Shown: positions 35,053 through 45,243 of the stretch, piece by piece
Layout of the letters: the number at the start of each line of letters is the position of its first letter
Numbering within the stretch: the first letter of the stretch is position 1
Assembly: GCA_947561395.2 (NCBI GenBank)
Contig: OX387189.1
Span: 25,234,329 to 25,298,328, forward strand
Origin: Buxus sempervirens
Taxonomy: Eukaryota > Streptophyta > Magnoliopsida > Buxales > Buxaceae
Reading direction: 5' to 3'
DNA length: 64,000 nucleotides
Program-made: the position numbers and the translations under genes
Notes under the pieces: model-generated
What the model was told of the DNA's origin: nothing
The model's database searches: none
The model's input: only the letters and a program-made list of their open reading frames with translations

Positions 35053-35832
35053 AATATTTTGAATTAAATATATATAGTACGGGAAACAAAAAAAAATTTA
35101 AATCATTAATTAAATAACATCATAGAAGAAAATGAAGCACACCTTGATTAAAGGCCATCTGTGAAATTCTTTGTTACGAAAATATTCAAAAGTGTGACAT
35201 GTAATAGCAATTGCAACCATTAAACAAATAATTTTTATGTATTTATGATATTTTTTTCCTAAGCAATTAAAATACGAATTAAGTATTATTGTCTAAATCT
35301 TACTATATCCAAAATAAATAGTGTAATTAATATCATATTATTCTTATTTTAAGATGAAGTTAAAATGGAAACGATGGCATATTCTTAATAATTCACTAAA
35401 ACAAATTATAATAATGGGCATTATTACCATAATTGACTATTTGATTTGAAGTATAAATAAAAGAGAACATATCATTCTCACTTAAGTTAATAGGAAATTG
35501 AAAGTGCTCTATGAAAATCGCCAAATAAGATTCCCAGCTATATCATCACCCATCAAAAAATATTATAATCATAACAATAAGATTAAAAGAAATTATCAAT
35601 CTACAAATAATCAATCATATACTGGCAAAATAATATTTCTCATAGGAGGAATATTAGTAGTCATAACGTATGTTTTCTTTACAGGGGCAATTATATAAGA
35701 ATTTATTTGTCATTTGTTCATTGATTGTCTGACATCTTTACATTTATTGGAGAACTCAAAAAACTAAAGATAACCTCTTGGATCTTGCCAACATGAAGGT
35801 ACCTTCAATGATGTATGCCCATTAATCCATGT

Positions 35833-36111
35833 AATGCATTTCGATATTCAATAGCAGTCAATCCCTGTTTCTTCTAGTTTTTGGAACTTATGGGGCTCTC
35901 TAAAACTGAAAAATTATCTTCTACTTGGTCCTAGAAATGATCACCATCTTCGCACCTCATTTGTTTACGTAATGCACTTCGATATTCAATAGCAGTAAGC
36001 CTCTGCCTCTTCTGGTTTTTGGAACATTTGGGGGGTCTCTAAAATTGAAACATTATCCTCCACTTTTTCTTCGAAATGATCACCATCTTCTTGCATCATT
36101 TGTCTATTGCA
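35833..36111 (-). repeat. Tandem duplication of a Helitron N-terminal coding block
   Basis: Two copies (35833-35970 and 35971-36111), about 138 bp apart, each reading on the minus strand as a basic block followed by LTAIEYRNALHG-like residues. This motif lies near the N-terminus of plant Helitron proteins. The copies differ by many substitutions, so the duplication is old. Confidence 0.75.
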
Positions 36112-37024
36112 GCTCCTTTGTCCAACGCTTTTATTTGAAGCCACAATGAGTAATTTCATCCCAAAAGAAAGAATTAATAATTAATTAGATATTATGATTA
36201 TATTGTATTATTATTAAAACTCATATATTCTATTATTTCACTTTGTTAGTTCTCTGCTCCTTTGTGACTCAAGGCCTCTACATTTTATTCTATGTTTTTC
36301 ATTAGTAATCAATTATCAATTTGATGAAAAATTGTCGTCACTTTTTTCGTACTCTCATATGCAAAATATACTACAATCAATTAGAGCTTTGAACTTAGAA
36401 GGGCCTTTCTGAAAATTAACTATCAATCATATAGTTAAGCATTAATGATAAAAGATGAAAGGAAAAAAAAAACAAATATATAGTGTTTAATATGAATTTA
36501 AATATGTCTTAGATTGGTTATAAAATCATTTGAGACTCAATTATATTCTTCTCACTTAAGTTTGTTATGCATTTTTAATTTATGCTTCAAAACATTTTCT
36601 TTTATCTAAACCACTGCATATGGCCGTCATTTTTTATTTGCCTTAGAACGTCTCTTTAAAATTTTTAAATACTTCATTGCCTCCTTATGTAAATATTTAT
36701 GTCTTGTGCTTTTATGTCATTATGTATGTATAACATTGTACATGTCACCCATATATATATTTAAACTTGTTACAAAGTGAAAAATAATTAAGAAGACTAT
36801 ATACTACGTTATGTCGTTTCTGCAGAGATTGTAAAGTTTATTTATGATGCACGAGGAGCACCAGCATTGATGCTCTCAAAGCATCAAATATATTTTCCAA
36901 ATACTTTGTACTTCACAGACTCAGGCTGGAATTTCTGTTCTGAGAAGAAATTCATGATGAGAGAATATGAAATATTAAAAATTGCTTAACAAACATTAGA
37001 AGAGAACCGTTTCATTGTTTCACC

Positions 37025-37065
<41 letters not shown>

Positions 37066-37265
37066 ACCTTAAGTTTATAGTTGTCTTGGTTCAGATGCTT
37101 TATATTTCTATTCATGTATATTTATTTTTTATTGTACATATATAGTTCATACCAAGAATCATGGTGCGAATTGAGAAAAGGAATGACAGCATTGGGATGT
37201 TTTGTCAATGATTTGATTTTCTTGCAATCTTCTCTTCACTCAATTATATTCTTTAGATACTATTT

Positions 37266-37638
37266 CACATTGACATTTATTTAGGATCATTCAATCGAAT
37301 GCATCACAAAAGGAGAAGAGCAGGATAACAATCAATGCTTCAGAAGTAACAGTCTTATTACTGTCTAAGGAAAGGTATTCACTCATTTGTAATCTTTCAC
37401 ATTGACATTTATTTAGTATCATTCAATCAAATGCATCACAAGAGGAGTAGAACAGGATAACAATTGATGCTTCAGAAGTAACTGTCTTCTTACTGTCTAA
37501 GGAAAGGTCTTCACTCATTTATACTCTTTCACATTGACATTTATTTAGGATCATTCAATCGAATGCATCACAAAAGGAGAAAAGCAGGATAACAATCGAT
37601 GCTTAAGAAGTAACAGTCTTCTTACTGTCTAAGGAAAG
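37266..37638. repeat. Three tandem copies of a 132-bp unit
   Basis: Units begin CACATTGACATTTATTTAG at 37266, 37398 and 37530, an exact 132-bp spacing. The third copy stops at CTGTCTAAGGAAAGG. They sit in the Helitron 5' region, with a CT tract at 37029-37062 nearby. Confidence 0.92.
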
Positions 37639-37934
37639 GACCTTATCAATTTATAAATATCACAATCCTCAGAATAAAGGACCTCTTAACCTTCTTTACA
37701 TTGAGGAAGATGGGGTAATTATTGTGGTTCGTCACTTCTGATTAAATCTAATGGAGTGATTTTTTTTTGTTTGACCCCTCACAAGATCACACGTTTGAGT
37801 TTATAAGGAAGGTTTCTGAATCATCTGAGTAAATACTAATGATATCTGATTGGTTTCTGTTTTAGGAATGCTGTTAACTTAGATATCCACCAACTATTTT
37901 AACCATATAGGACAGCCAAAACCCTAAGGATATT

Positions 37935-37954
37935 CCCCTATATAATAGTATAGA
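37935..37954 (-). repeat. Second Helitron-like 5' terminus
   Basis: The minus strand reads A then TCTATACTATTATATAGGGG, a canonical plant Helitron 5' start. It lies 881 bp inside the outer 5' start at 38835. Confidence 0.7.
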
Positions 37955-39124
37955 TAATTATAAACATTAATCTATAAATATTAATGAAATTAATGAGGTA
38001 TGGAGGAGTCACAGGTGACAAACTTCGATTAAGGCCATTGCTTTATGGGAAAATTTACCTTGAGACGAAGCCAATTACGTTGAACCCCAATTATGGACAC
38101 GTTTAGTGGTATTATGTCAGCATTACTCACATGATATCCATGGCATTAATGGACGTAATTCAATCGGGCTTGATTGGATTTTGTAGTCAAACAAAAATCA
38201 AGGGGAAGTAAACTAAGAGGCTGTTTCGTAACCATTTTGAAAACAGTTTTCCAATTTGGAAATATCTAGATATTTTGTACTGGTTTCACATAAAAGAGAC
38301 TATAAGAACGGAAAATAAAGATTTGAAAGAAACCAGATAAGAAGTGAAATAATTGTAGTGGAATAGTAAACGTCTAGATATATGTTTTCGTTCCAACTAA
38401 AGTAACATGATAAACATGGAAAACTTAACTTAAGATTCAGAAGAAGACAAAGGTAAATGGCAAAATTTATCGTTAAAGAAAGGAAAAAAACAAATAGTGC
38501 ATTCATTAGAGCAAGGAAACTCATAAGGTTGATCAATTTCTATCCAATATGGGATGATCTTTATCCAATTTGGGACGATGCAATGTGTCTGTCTAACAAT
38601 TTCCAAGCGAGTCTCTATCCAATCTCGACAAGGGTGTGTCTTACAATAGATAGTTTCACTTTCAGAAGTATATAGTTGTATTCAGAAGGAGATAATGGTT
38701 GGAAGAAGACAATGGTTAGGAAACGGTTGGGGATGCTGGGGGCATTAGAAGAAATACATAAATAGAGAAGGGTATTTTAGGGAAGTAAAAGTGGACAAAC
38801 ATTGAGGGCCTTCGTGCTTTTTATAGTAGTAAAGATAAATATTGTTTTAATTGGTAAGTTATGTATGCAAGCAACTGAAGAATGATGAAAAGCATGGAAA
38901 CCACCTTTGGGTGGATAAGTGGGGTGCCTAACACCTTCCCCTACTCATAACCTAACTCCTTACCTTGAAATCTAGTATAGACCTTAAGTTGAGCCAACTT
39001 TAGCTTATTTTTATGATCTTTGCACACTTTGATGACAATCCACATCAAGAATCCTTGGATGGTGATGATTCCAATTTTAATCTAAGTCTCGTGTGAGATG
39101 CATGGCAGTCCAAAGATCGCGTGG

Positions 39125-39505
39125 TTTTACAGGTGGTGGGCGGTGGTGGGCAATGATGATGGGGATGGTGGTGGTGGTGGTGGGATGGTTGTGGGCCATG
39201 ACGGGGTGGTAGCAATGGTGGCGTTAGTGGGCTAACGAGCAATGGCAGGTAGTGATGGTGTTGGGTAGTGGGGGTGTTGGTGGTGGTAGTGAGCATTGGT
39301 AGGGTGGTTGTGGTGTGTGATGGGGGCAGTCGGGGTGGTGGCAGGAGTGGCAGTGGTGACACAGTGGATTGTGGTAGTGGTGGGTGCTAGTAATGGTGGC
39401 ATTGGTGGGGGGATAGTAGTGGTGGTGGGTGGTTGTAGGAGTGGTAGTGTTGGGTTGTGGCGGTGGTGGGGTGGGTGGGGGTGTGAGTAGTGGTAAGTGA
39501 TGGTA
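39125..39505. repeat. G-rich GGTGGT/GTGGTAG minisatellite
   Basis: About 380 bp of irregular TGG/GTGGTG repeats. The end (GGGGTGGGTGGGGG near 39465-39480) could form quadruplexes. The proline/histidine-rich open frames on the opposite strand are by-products of this composition. Confidence 0.9.
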
Positions 39506-39899
39506 AAGTTTCTTTTCTTTCAAAAATCTCTACGTTTTTTGAGAGAATTTTTTACATTAGAGAGAAAGAGGAAGAGAAAATCTCACTTTCCTTCGTTTTA
39601 ACTAAACGAGAAAAAAGAAAATTTTAGTATTTTCTTTTCTTTTCTCCCCAAATGCAAGATTCCAAACACATCCATAATGAAGTTGAGTCAAACTGTTAAA
39701 AGAGACAAGTCATGGTCTGACTGGCTGGTCCAGTTTGCTTTATAAAACGTTGATTTCAATTACTTTGTGCCCTTTAGGCACTTAAAATATGGGGAGCCAT
39801 TCCTATAAGATATTTAGTCCTCCCATTGTAAACAGATGTATCCTTGAATATGTTTAGGAATTTTAAATTTAAGGGAATGTTTTCCAATTCAAGGATATG
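39506..39899. other. Spacer, nothing recognised
   Basis: Purine-rich then AT-rich sequence between the minisatellite and the third solo LTR, without a supported gene. Confidence 0.5.
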
Positions 39900-40448
39900 T
39901 GTACTGTTAGCACCTGATTTTTGCACCCCTAAAATGAAGAAAAATGAAAAGTCAAACCCTGAGGGGGTAAAAAAATTGACTTTTTGATTCAAGTGAATTT
40001 GGCCTTCAAACTTCATCTCATTGAAAAGAGCCCTTCGACACAATTCCAACGCAACTGAATTTACTAGAATTGGAGTCCGGATGAGGAAATTATGAACCGG
40101 TCAAACTTTTGGGGAGCGAAAGTTGACTTTTTGGTCGAGCCCAATGCAGCTGCCCAAATTGATCCCAGTGGATAGTGGGTTCCAAGCCGATTCCAACGAC
40201 ACCAAGTTTGTTGAAATCGAACACCGGATGAAAAAGTTATGAGCAGTTGAAATTTTAGAAAAACTGCCCATGTGGCAAAAACAGCTGCAAAAAGCCAAAT
40301 AAATTGATAAAATAAATAAAAAACATTTAATAAAAGATATTTTAATATTTTAATATAGTAATGATGAAGAATCTTAAGATTTTTTAATAAAATCTTTAAA
40401 TAAGTCAAATTTAACAAAAATTTTCAAATCCAACATTTTAAAAACGTG

Positions 40449-40615
40449 CTTGACCGTATTTACTATACGATCAAGGCTTCTAGAAGGGGACACGCGTCGC
40501 TGTACGGAGGGACACGCGTCCCGTACGGAGGATTCATACGGGATTCGCGCACGAAGGCGGCGCGACCGTATTTGAAGTATGGTCGTGCCTTGACCGTATT
40601 TAATATACGGTCACG
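40449..40615 (+). repeat. Upstream hairpin array of the third solo LTR
   Basis: Inverted repeats of the form GACCGTATTT...AATACGGTC at 40451-40473, 40563-40584 and 40591-40613. The last ends about 14 bp before the TATAAATA box. Confidence 0.88.
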
Positions 40616-40626
40616 GATTTTTTGCC

Positions 40627-40634
40627 TATAAATA
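40627..40634 (+). promoter_or_regulatory. TATA box of the third solo LTR
   Basis: TATAAATA directly downstream of the hairpin array; likely LTR core promoter. Confidence 0.6.
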
Positions 40635-41406
40635 GGAAGCTTGTCCCCTCCATTTCAACAACCTGGTCCCCCCATCCACTCTCTCTCTCCTTCTTTGTCA
40701 TCTCGACGCCCAAACTCTGCCCAAGTTCTGTCACTTTCAATACCAAACCCCGAAATACCCAAAATACCCTTGGATTGCACCATTCCCCTTTACATTTTCA
40801 TCCCTTTTCAACCCCGAAGTGAGGAATCCCTTTTCCATTCCATTTCCGGAACTTAACGGAAGTGCGAAAGCGCTGCCGAAATCACCAGGAGAACCGCTAC
40901 ACATCAAAAGTAGAAGGTAACAGCAAAAGTGTGCTCCTGGTAACATTGTGTTTGATATACATTAAATTTGACTTTTTATGATTTAATTTATTTACTACCT
41001 GTTCCTCACCTTATTTATTCTGTTTTGCATGGATTTGGTCTCCCCATAATGAGGGGGAGAACTTACTTGACGGGAGGAGAGTAAAATGAGGAAATACAAA
41101 ATGCAAATTAACATAGTCCTATAATACATTGGCTAAAGTCATTTCTTTCATCTATCAAGGAGGGGACTGTCCTCCCAAAATTTCTGATGTATCCCATGCT
41201 TTCCCCTCTTTAGATTGGCTGCAGGTGGTTAAAATAAAGCCTTCATTTTTTAAGAATGCCAAAGAGAAGAAAAGAGGCATTTTGAGCCAAATGAAGTAAA
41301 CATGACACTGTGAAGAAGCTGAGAACTCCAACAAAAGTCACCGAATCCCCTTAAGCAACTAGATGGAGCAATCCCGGTCGGAATTTTAGCAAAATTCAAA
41401 AATCAA

Positions 41407-41520
41407 ACAATGCACGTATTTGCTATACGGTCTAAGCATGCCCGTATTCGCTATACGGTCTGGTCTGAACCGTATTGCATTTATGGTCTAAACCAAACCG
41501 TATAGAAAATATGGTCATTT
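41407..41520 (+). repeat. Downstream hairpin array of the third solo LTR
   Basis: Four inverted repeats of the CCGTATT...ATACGGT type in about 110 bp, ending about 0.74 kb before the LTR end and using the same stem as the upstream array. Confidence 0.88.
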
Positions 41521-42160
41521 GATAAAATCACTTAAAAATGTAATTTTTTTGACCCGGTTGGACTCAATCCGACCCGAGCCAATTTGACCCGACCCAATAA
41601 AGTTATATGGGCTATTCTTAGCCCACTTATGGATCATGGGCCTAACCAGGCCCCCAAGGCATCCCGGACCCACATATGGGGCCCACACTTTGACCGGCCC
41701 AAATCAGGCCCGTTTTCAACAAACGGGCCCAAGGCCACTTGTTTAAATACTATTGGGCTAAATCCAAGCCCAGTAGGCTTTAATACTGTTTAATTGCTTA
41801 AATAAACAAAACAAACCAAAAAGGGTTACCCAATAACCCTACTGGGCCCAAGCCCAATCTTGGCACCTTGCAGGCCTTCCAACGGGGCCTGTACCCGACC
41901 CACCTCACTTAAATGAAAAGATAAAAAAAATGAAATAAAAGGGGCCCACACTTTCAGAGGACCCCGCCAGATCCAAGAAGAGGCATGCTGGTCTAGGAAA
42001 GGGTGAAATTTGACTCGAAAACCAGGGAGACCCAAGGGACCCGTCAAACCAATGAGGCAGGCCGGGGTGTCTTCGGACTTCCCCGAACGTAACTGAGGAC
42101 TTAGCTAGACCTCTAATAAGCCGCAGACTAGACTTAGACCCGGATAGGCAATTCCCGTGT

Positions 42161-42191
42161 CTGCCTGCACCTCTCAGGCAGTGGAGACTCC
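42161..42191 (+). repeat. Conserved CTGCCTG hairpin plus TGG(C/A)GACTCC box
   Basis: Stem CTGCCTG/CAGGCAG (42161-42167, 42175-42181) followed immediately by TGGAGACTCC. Equivalents occur at 31870-31901 (plus) and 26790-26760 (minus) in the other two solo LTRs. Confidence 0.85.
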
Positions 42192-42265
42192 GAAAGTCCC
42201 AAGGCACGCACGAACTCCCACGTGCGCCCCGTGTGCGATCTAGATTTTTAGGTGCGCACATGTAC

Positions 42266-44085
42266 CAGTTTCATTGGAGACTGATACAAGGAGAAGACTG
42301 AAAATCTGAGAGGACTTGGTTCCTAAAATATGCAAGTTTATGGTTCGCTATTAATTATATGAACTACATACTTAGTTTAACGTGACATGTTTTTAACAAG
42401 TCAGATTAATTAAAAATTTTAACACACATAACTAACCAAATTGAATGGAATGCGATCTATTTTAACATGAAGTTTATTTTAAAGTGGACCCTACAGTAGT
42501 TTTCTATGTGCGTAATGCGTGCAGTCCCCTAGTAGCAATGGTATTACGGGCATTAAGTTGCATAATTGAGTCAACGCTGGTCTTTTGTTAGTGTTTATGT
42601 GTGCACGCGCTTGTGGATATGTGCGTGTATGGGGGTGTGTGTACGCTTGTCGAGACCCTTTTTCATTTACAAGATGTTTGGTCAAAACCGGACCTGATGA
42701 AAGTCATCAAATTGTGAGTTTCATGCTCATAGTCCTGTTTATAAGTTACGAGGCCTAACGGGCCCATTGAGATGGGTTTTATGTTTTGAATAGCCTAGCA
42801 GGCCCATTGAGGTAGGTTTTGGATTTGAATAGTCCAATCAAAGTGTGTGCTCCAGAATGCTTCTACTTTATAACATGTAGCAAAATTCTGTTTTTCAAGG
42901 GAAAAAAGATTTTTTCTTTTCTTTTTCATAGTAACTTGTCCAAGATATCTAATCAATATTGAGTTTAATACTAATATATAAGCAAATAGAGGAGATTCGG
43001 GCTTGACATTCACTTCCCAAATTGCCCCCTAATAATATTTCTAATGACTACTCTCATTAAAGAGATACATACCTTGATAACTACCCATAAGGTGAGAAAG
43101 TTCAAATTCAAATGAAGTACACAGGACCTTCAAAACTACCTTCAAAATTTTAGATAGCTTAATATCAGTTTCTTTTTGGATTTGAGTGGGTTTTATCCTT
43201 TTCATTGCTTCATATCATTTTGGCTACCTTAATCTTTATATAATAATATTCCATTTTTTTAATTACAATAAAATTGTTTTCAGCACTTGCATAGCCTATG
43301 CTTTCTAGTTGAGTTTAATGGTAATAGGATTATAGGAAAGGTTTTGGCCAATCTAAGCCGATCTTAAAACCGATTTATCCCGTTATCAAGCCCAAACCCT
43401 TAGTGCATGCATGCGTGGGTGCATGCATGCGTGCGTGTGTGCGTGCGTGCCTGTGTGTGCATCTCTCTGTTTAATATATGTATGCATCTCTCTGTTTCCC
43501 TGTATCTATTACACACATGCAAGTGCTATGGGTGTTGAAGTTGGAAAACAAAAATTTTAAATTTTTGTCATAATAAGATTATATTAAAAATAAAATTATA
43601 AATCTATTATAAAGAGATAATGTATTTATTTTAATAAATATATATTTATATACTTATTTTTAATCGTGATAAAACCATAAAATAAAATATTTCAATAAAA
43701 TCATTCTATAATTAGAAAAATATTAGGATTTGAAAAAAAGATTATGAGCGAATGTGGTCTAGTTGTTAGTATAAGAAAGTCATTAATAAAATTTCATGAT
43801 TATTTATGAAAAATGAAAGTCAATCAATAATCTCAAGGTTTCTTTTTATAGTAATGTTAATATGTGTGTATATGTATATATATATGTATGCGCCCACGTG
43901 TATAATTGTATCTGAGAAAAAAATAAAAAATAAAAAGAAGGGGACAAACATGTTGAATGGTGGCGCACGGCTTGCGTTTCTTGGATACAGCTTGCAGGGG
44001 CAGGCAGCTTTCACACTCATTATCTTCTTTTTGACCAGATTCCCCCTTGGATGTAAAAGAATCTTCCTCGTGTCTGACTTCCACA
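42266..44085. other. Spacer with simple repeats
   Basis: No gene is supported. It holds an imperfect direct repeat near 42755-42832 (GGGCCCATTGAG and GGCCCATTGAGG units) and a GTGC/GCAT-rich alternating tract at 43403-43460. Confidence 0.55.
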
Positions 44086-44089
44086 ACCG

Positions 44090-44436
44090 CACGTGTAAAC
44101 GCTCGACACGCGGAATACAATGCTGATACGTATTGTAGACCATGCATGCAATACTGCACACGCGCGCGTGTCACGTGCTCCCACGTGTCACGTCCACTAG
44201 CCACCGCCCATTCACCACCTCCGCCTCGTGACAAGTGCAACTTCTGTTCCTGCACTCGTAAGATAGCACGTGCAACCGCCTCCTCCGGCACTTGCGAGTC
44301 GCGACGTCCCCGTTACGTTGGAGGAAAAATTACCATGCACAGGCTTCACATTAGATCTGATACAGCTCCATCCGTTTTGTTTACGTATGTCTCTGATGGA
44401 AGTATCTCTGAATGTCAACCGTCTGTTTATATAAAA
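44090..44436 (+). promoter_or_regulatory. G-box/ABRE-rich promoter-like block without a gene
   Basis: Four CACGTG hexamers (44090, 44172, 44182, 44277) lie in unusually GC-rich DNA, followed by TATATAAAA at 44428-44436. CACGTG/ACGTG elements bind bZIP and bHLH factors in ABA- and light-responsive promoters. No open frame resembling a known protein follows; instead a GGGCCCGTTTGCC MITE-like start (about 44498) and a TRIM occur. It may be the remains of a promoter separated from its gene. Confidence 0.4.
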
Positions 44437-44621
44437 CCGTAGGCACTTATGCATCAAATGGTAACGGTATGCGTTCGTTCCAATTCAAATAATTTGGGCC
44501 CGTTTGCCTGTAGTCGAATTTTGGTTCCGGATTTTTCATTGTTAAAAATTAGGTTTTGATTACTAATTCCAATAATCAAAATCTCACTTCAATTACTCAC
44601 TTTACGATAAATTAATAGCAA

Positions 44622-44933
44622 TGTTGAAATATCATATTTGGACCATCTTATATACATAGTTGTGATCTCTCCTATTAGCTTAAGATTTTAGGTACAACGG
44701 TTGTTTAACATGGTATTAGAGCAGGAGGTCTTGTATTCAACTCTACAGGGCGAGTTTGCCTTAGCATTTATTTGTATATAGGATGTTTATACCCTGTGTT
44801 TGTCCTCCTCACGTATGTTCTCGTGTGATGTCGCATATGCAAGGGAGTATTGAAATATCATATTTAAGCCCTCTTATACATAATGCGTCTTCACTTATTA
44901 GCTTAAGCTTTTAGGCGCAACGGTTGTTTAACA
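44622..44933 (+). mobile_element. TRIM-type miniature LTR element, 312 bp
   Basis: Two short LTRs, TGTTGAAATATC...TTTAACA (44622-44710) and its copy at 44848-44933, surround a tRNA-Met-type site TGGTATTAGAGC (44711-44722) and a purine stretch AAGGGAG before the second LTR. Sizes are typical of SMART/TRIM elements. The flanking 5 bp do not match convincingly. Confidence 0.75.
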
Positions 44934-44938
44934 AGAGA

Positions 44939-45235
44939 ATTAAACAATAACAAGTATGTGTATGGAGTAGATATGCACACATGCCATCACCATTAAATAG
45001 CCAATAGCCGCTTCAACCAATATGCACATATCAATTTGAAATCATCTGTTGCCTTTAATTGTAACTGTTATCAGTGCAGTTTGATTCAAATGTTAACATA
45101 TGGTGCATCTAACTATTATTTTCCAAAATGTGAATATATATATTAAAAAAAACAAACTGTGATATGCTTTACGTGACATCATCTCACTTATATTGCATAT
45201 ATCACAACAGTAAATAATGGCAGCCTATTTTATCT
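44939..45235. other. Spacer, nothing recognised
   Basis: AT-rich sequence between the TRIM and the hAT element. Confidence 0.5.
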
Positions 45236-45243
45236 AGTACTGA

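Larger units (their letters stand above)
15865..38835 (-). mobile_element. Autonomous-type Helitron, decayed and interrupted
   Basis: The 3' end on the minus strand is CTAG (15865-15868), preceded by the hairpin CATGTGC-GTT-GCACGTG (15877-15893). The 5' end is TCTTTACTACTATAAAAAG at 38835. Flanking A (15864) and T (38836) fit Helitron insertion between A and T. Inside, on the minus strand, are a Helitron N-domain, HUH Rep, Pif1-type helicase and an RPA-like gene in the plant order. After subtracting nested insertions roughly 11 kb remain, usual for plant autonomous Helitrons. A second 5'-like end lies at 37954. Confidence 0.85.
4876..39130 (+). mobile_element. Family X long terminal repeat copy 1, host of the large nest
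   Basis: It starts TGTAGACACCCCAAATTG. Its pieces align by eye with the uninterrupted copy at 8304-10909: 4876-5332, 6257-6663, 15152-15864 and 38836 to about 39130. Shared landmarks are a GTGGCATCT block, a CCTATAATA/CCTATAAATA promoter box, and near the end a TAACACCTTCCC motif. It was split by a hAT MITE (5333-6256), a Copia element (6664-15151) and a Helitron (15865-38835). Relative to copy 2 about 0.8 kb is missing at the Helitron junction. The far end is blurred by a G-rich minisatellite and no duplication was found, so the end coordinate is approximate. No coding domain is present; a solo LTR of a long-LTR retrotransposon is the likely identity. Confidence 0.65.
39905..42260 (+). mobile_element. 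Third solo LTR of the long-LTR family, 2356 bp
   Basis: It starts TGTTAGCACCTGATTTTTGC and ends TTTTAGGTGCGCACA, with the perfect 5-bp duplication TGTAC (39900-39904 and 42261-42265). It contains two GATTCCAACG blocks, a TATAAATA box (40627-40634), two hairpin arrays and the CTGCCTG hairpin at 42161-42181. No coding domains. Confidence 0.9.

Noticed and set aside
37266-37638. Possible CRISPR-like array
   Set aside because: The whole 132-bp unit repeats, without unique spacers, and it is plant DNA.
38209-38280. GGCTGTTTCGTAACC as a MITE start
   Set aside because: No matching inverted end or target duplication was found.
39045-39523. Proline/histidine/threonine-rich open frames on the minus strand
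   Set aside because: They are the reverse reading of the GGTGGT minisatellite and carry no domain.
44047-44457. Overlapping open frames on both strands
   Set aside because: They come from GC-rich promoter-like DNA; no family motif, and composition explains them.
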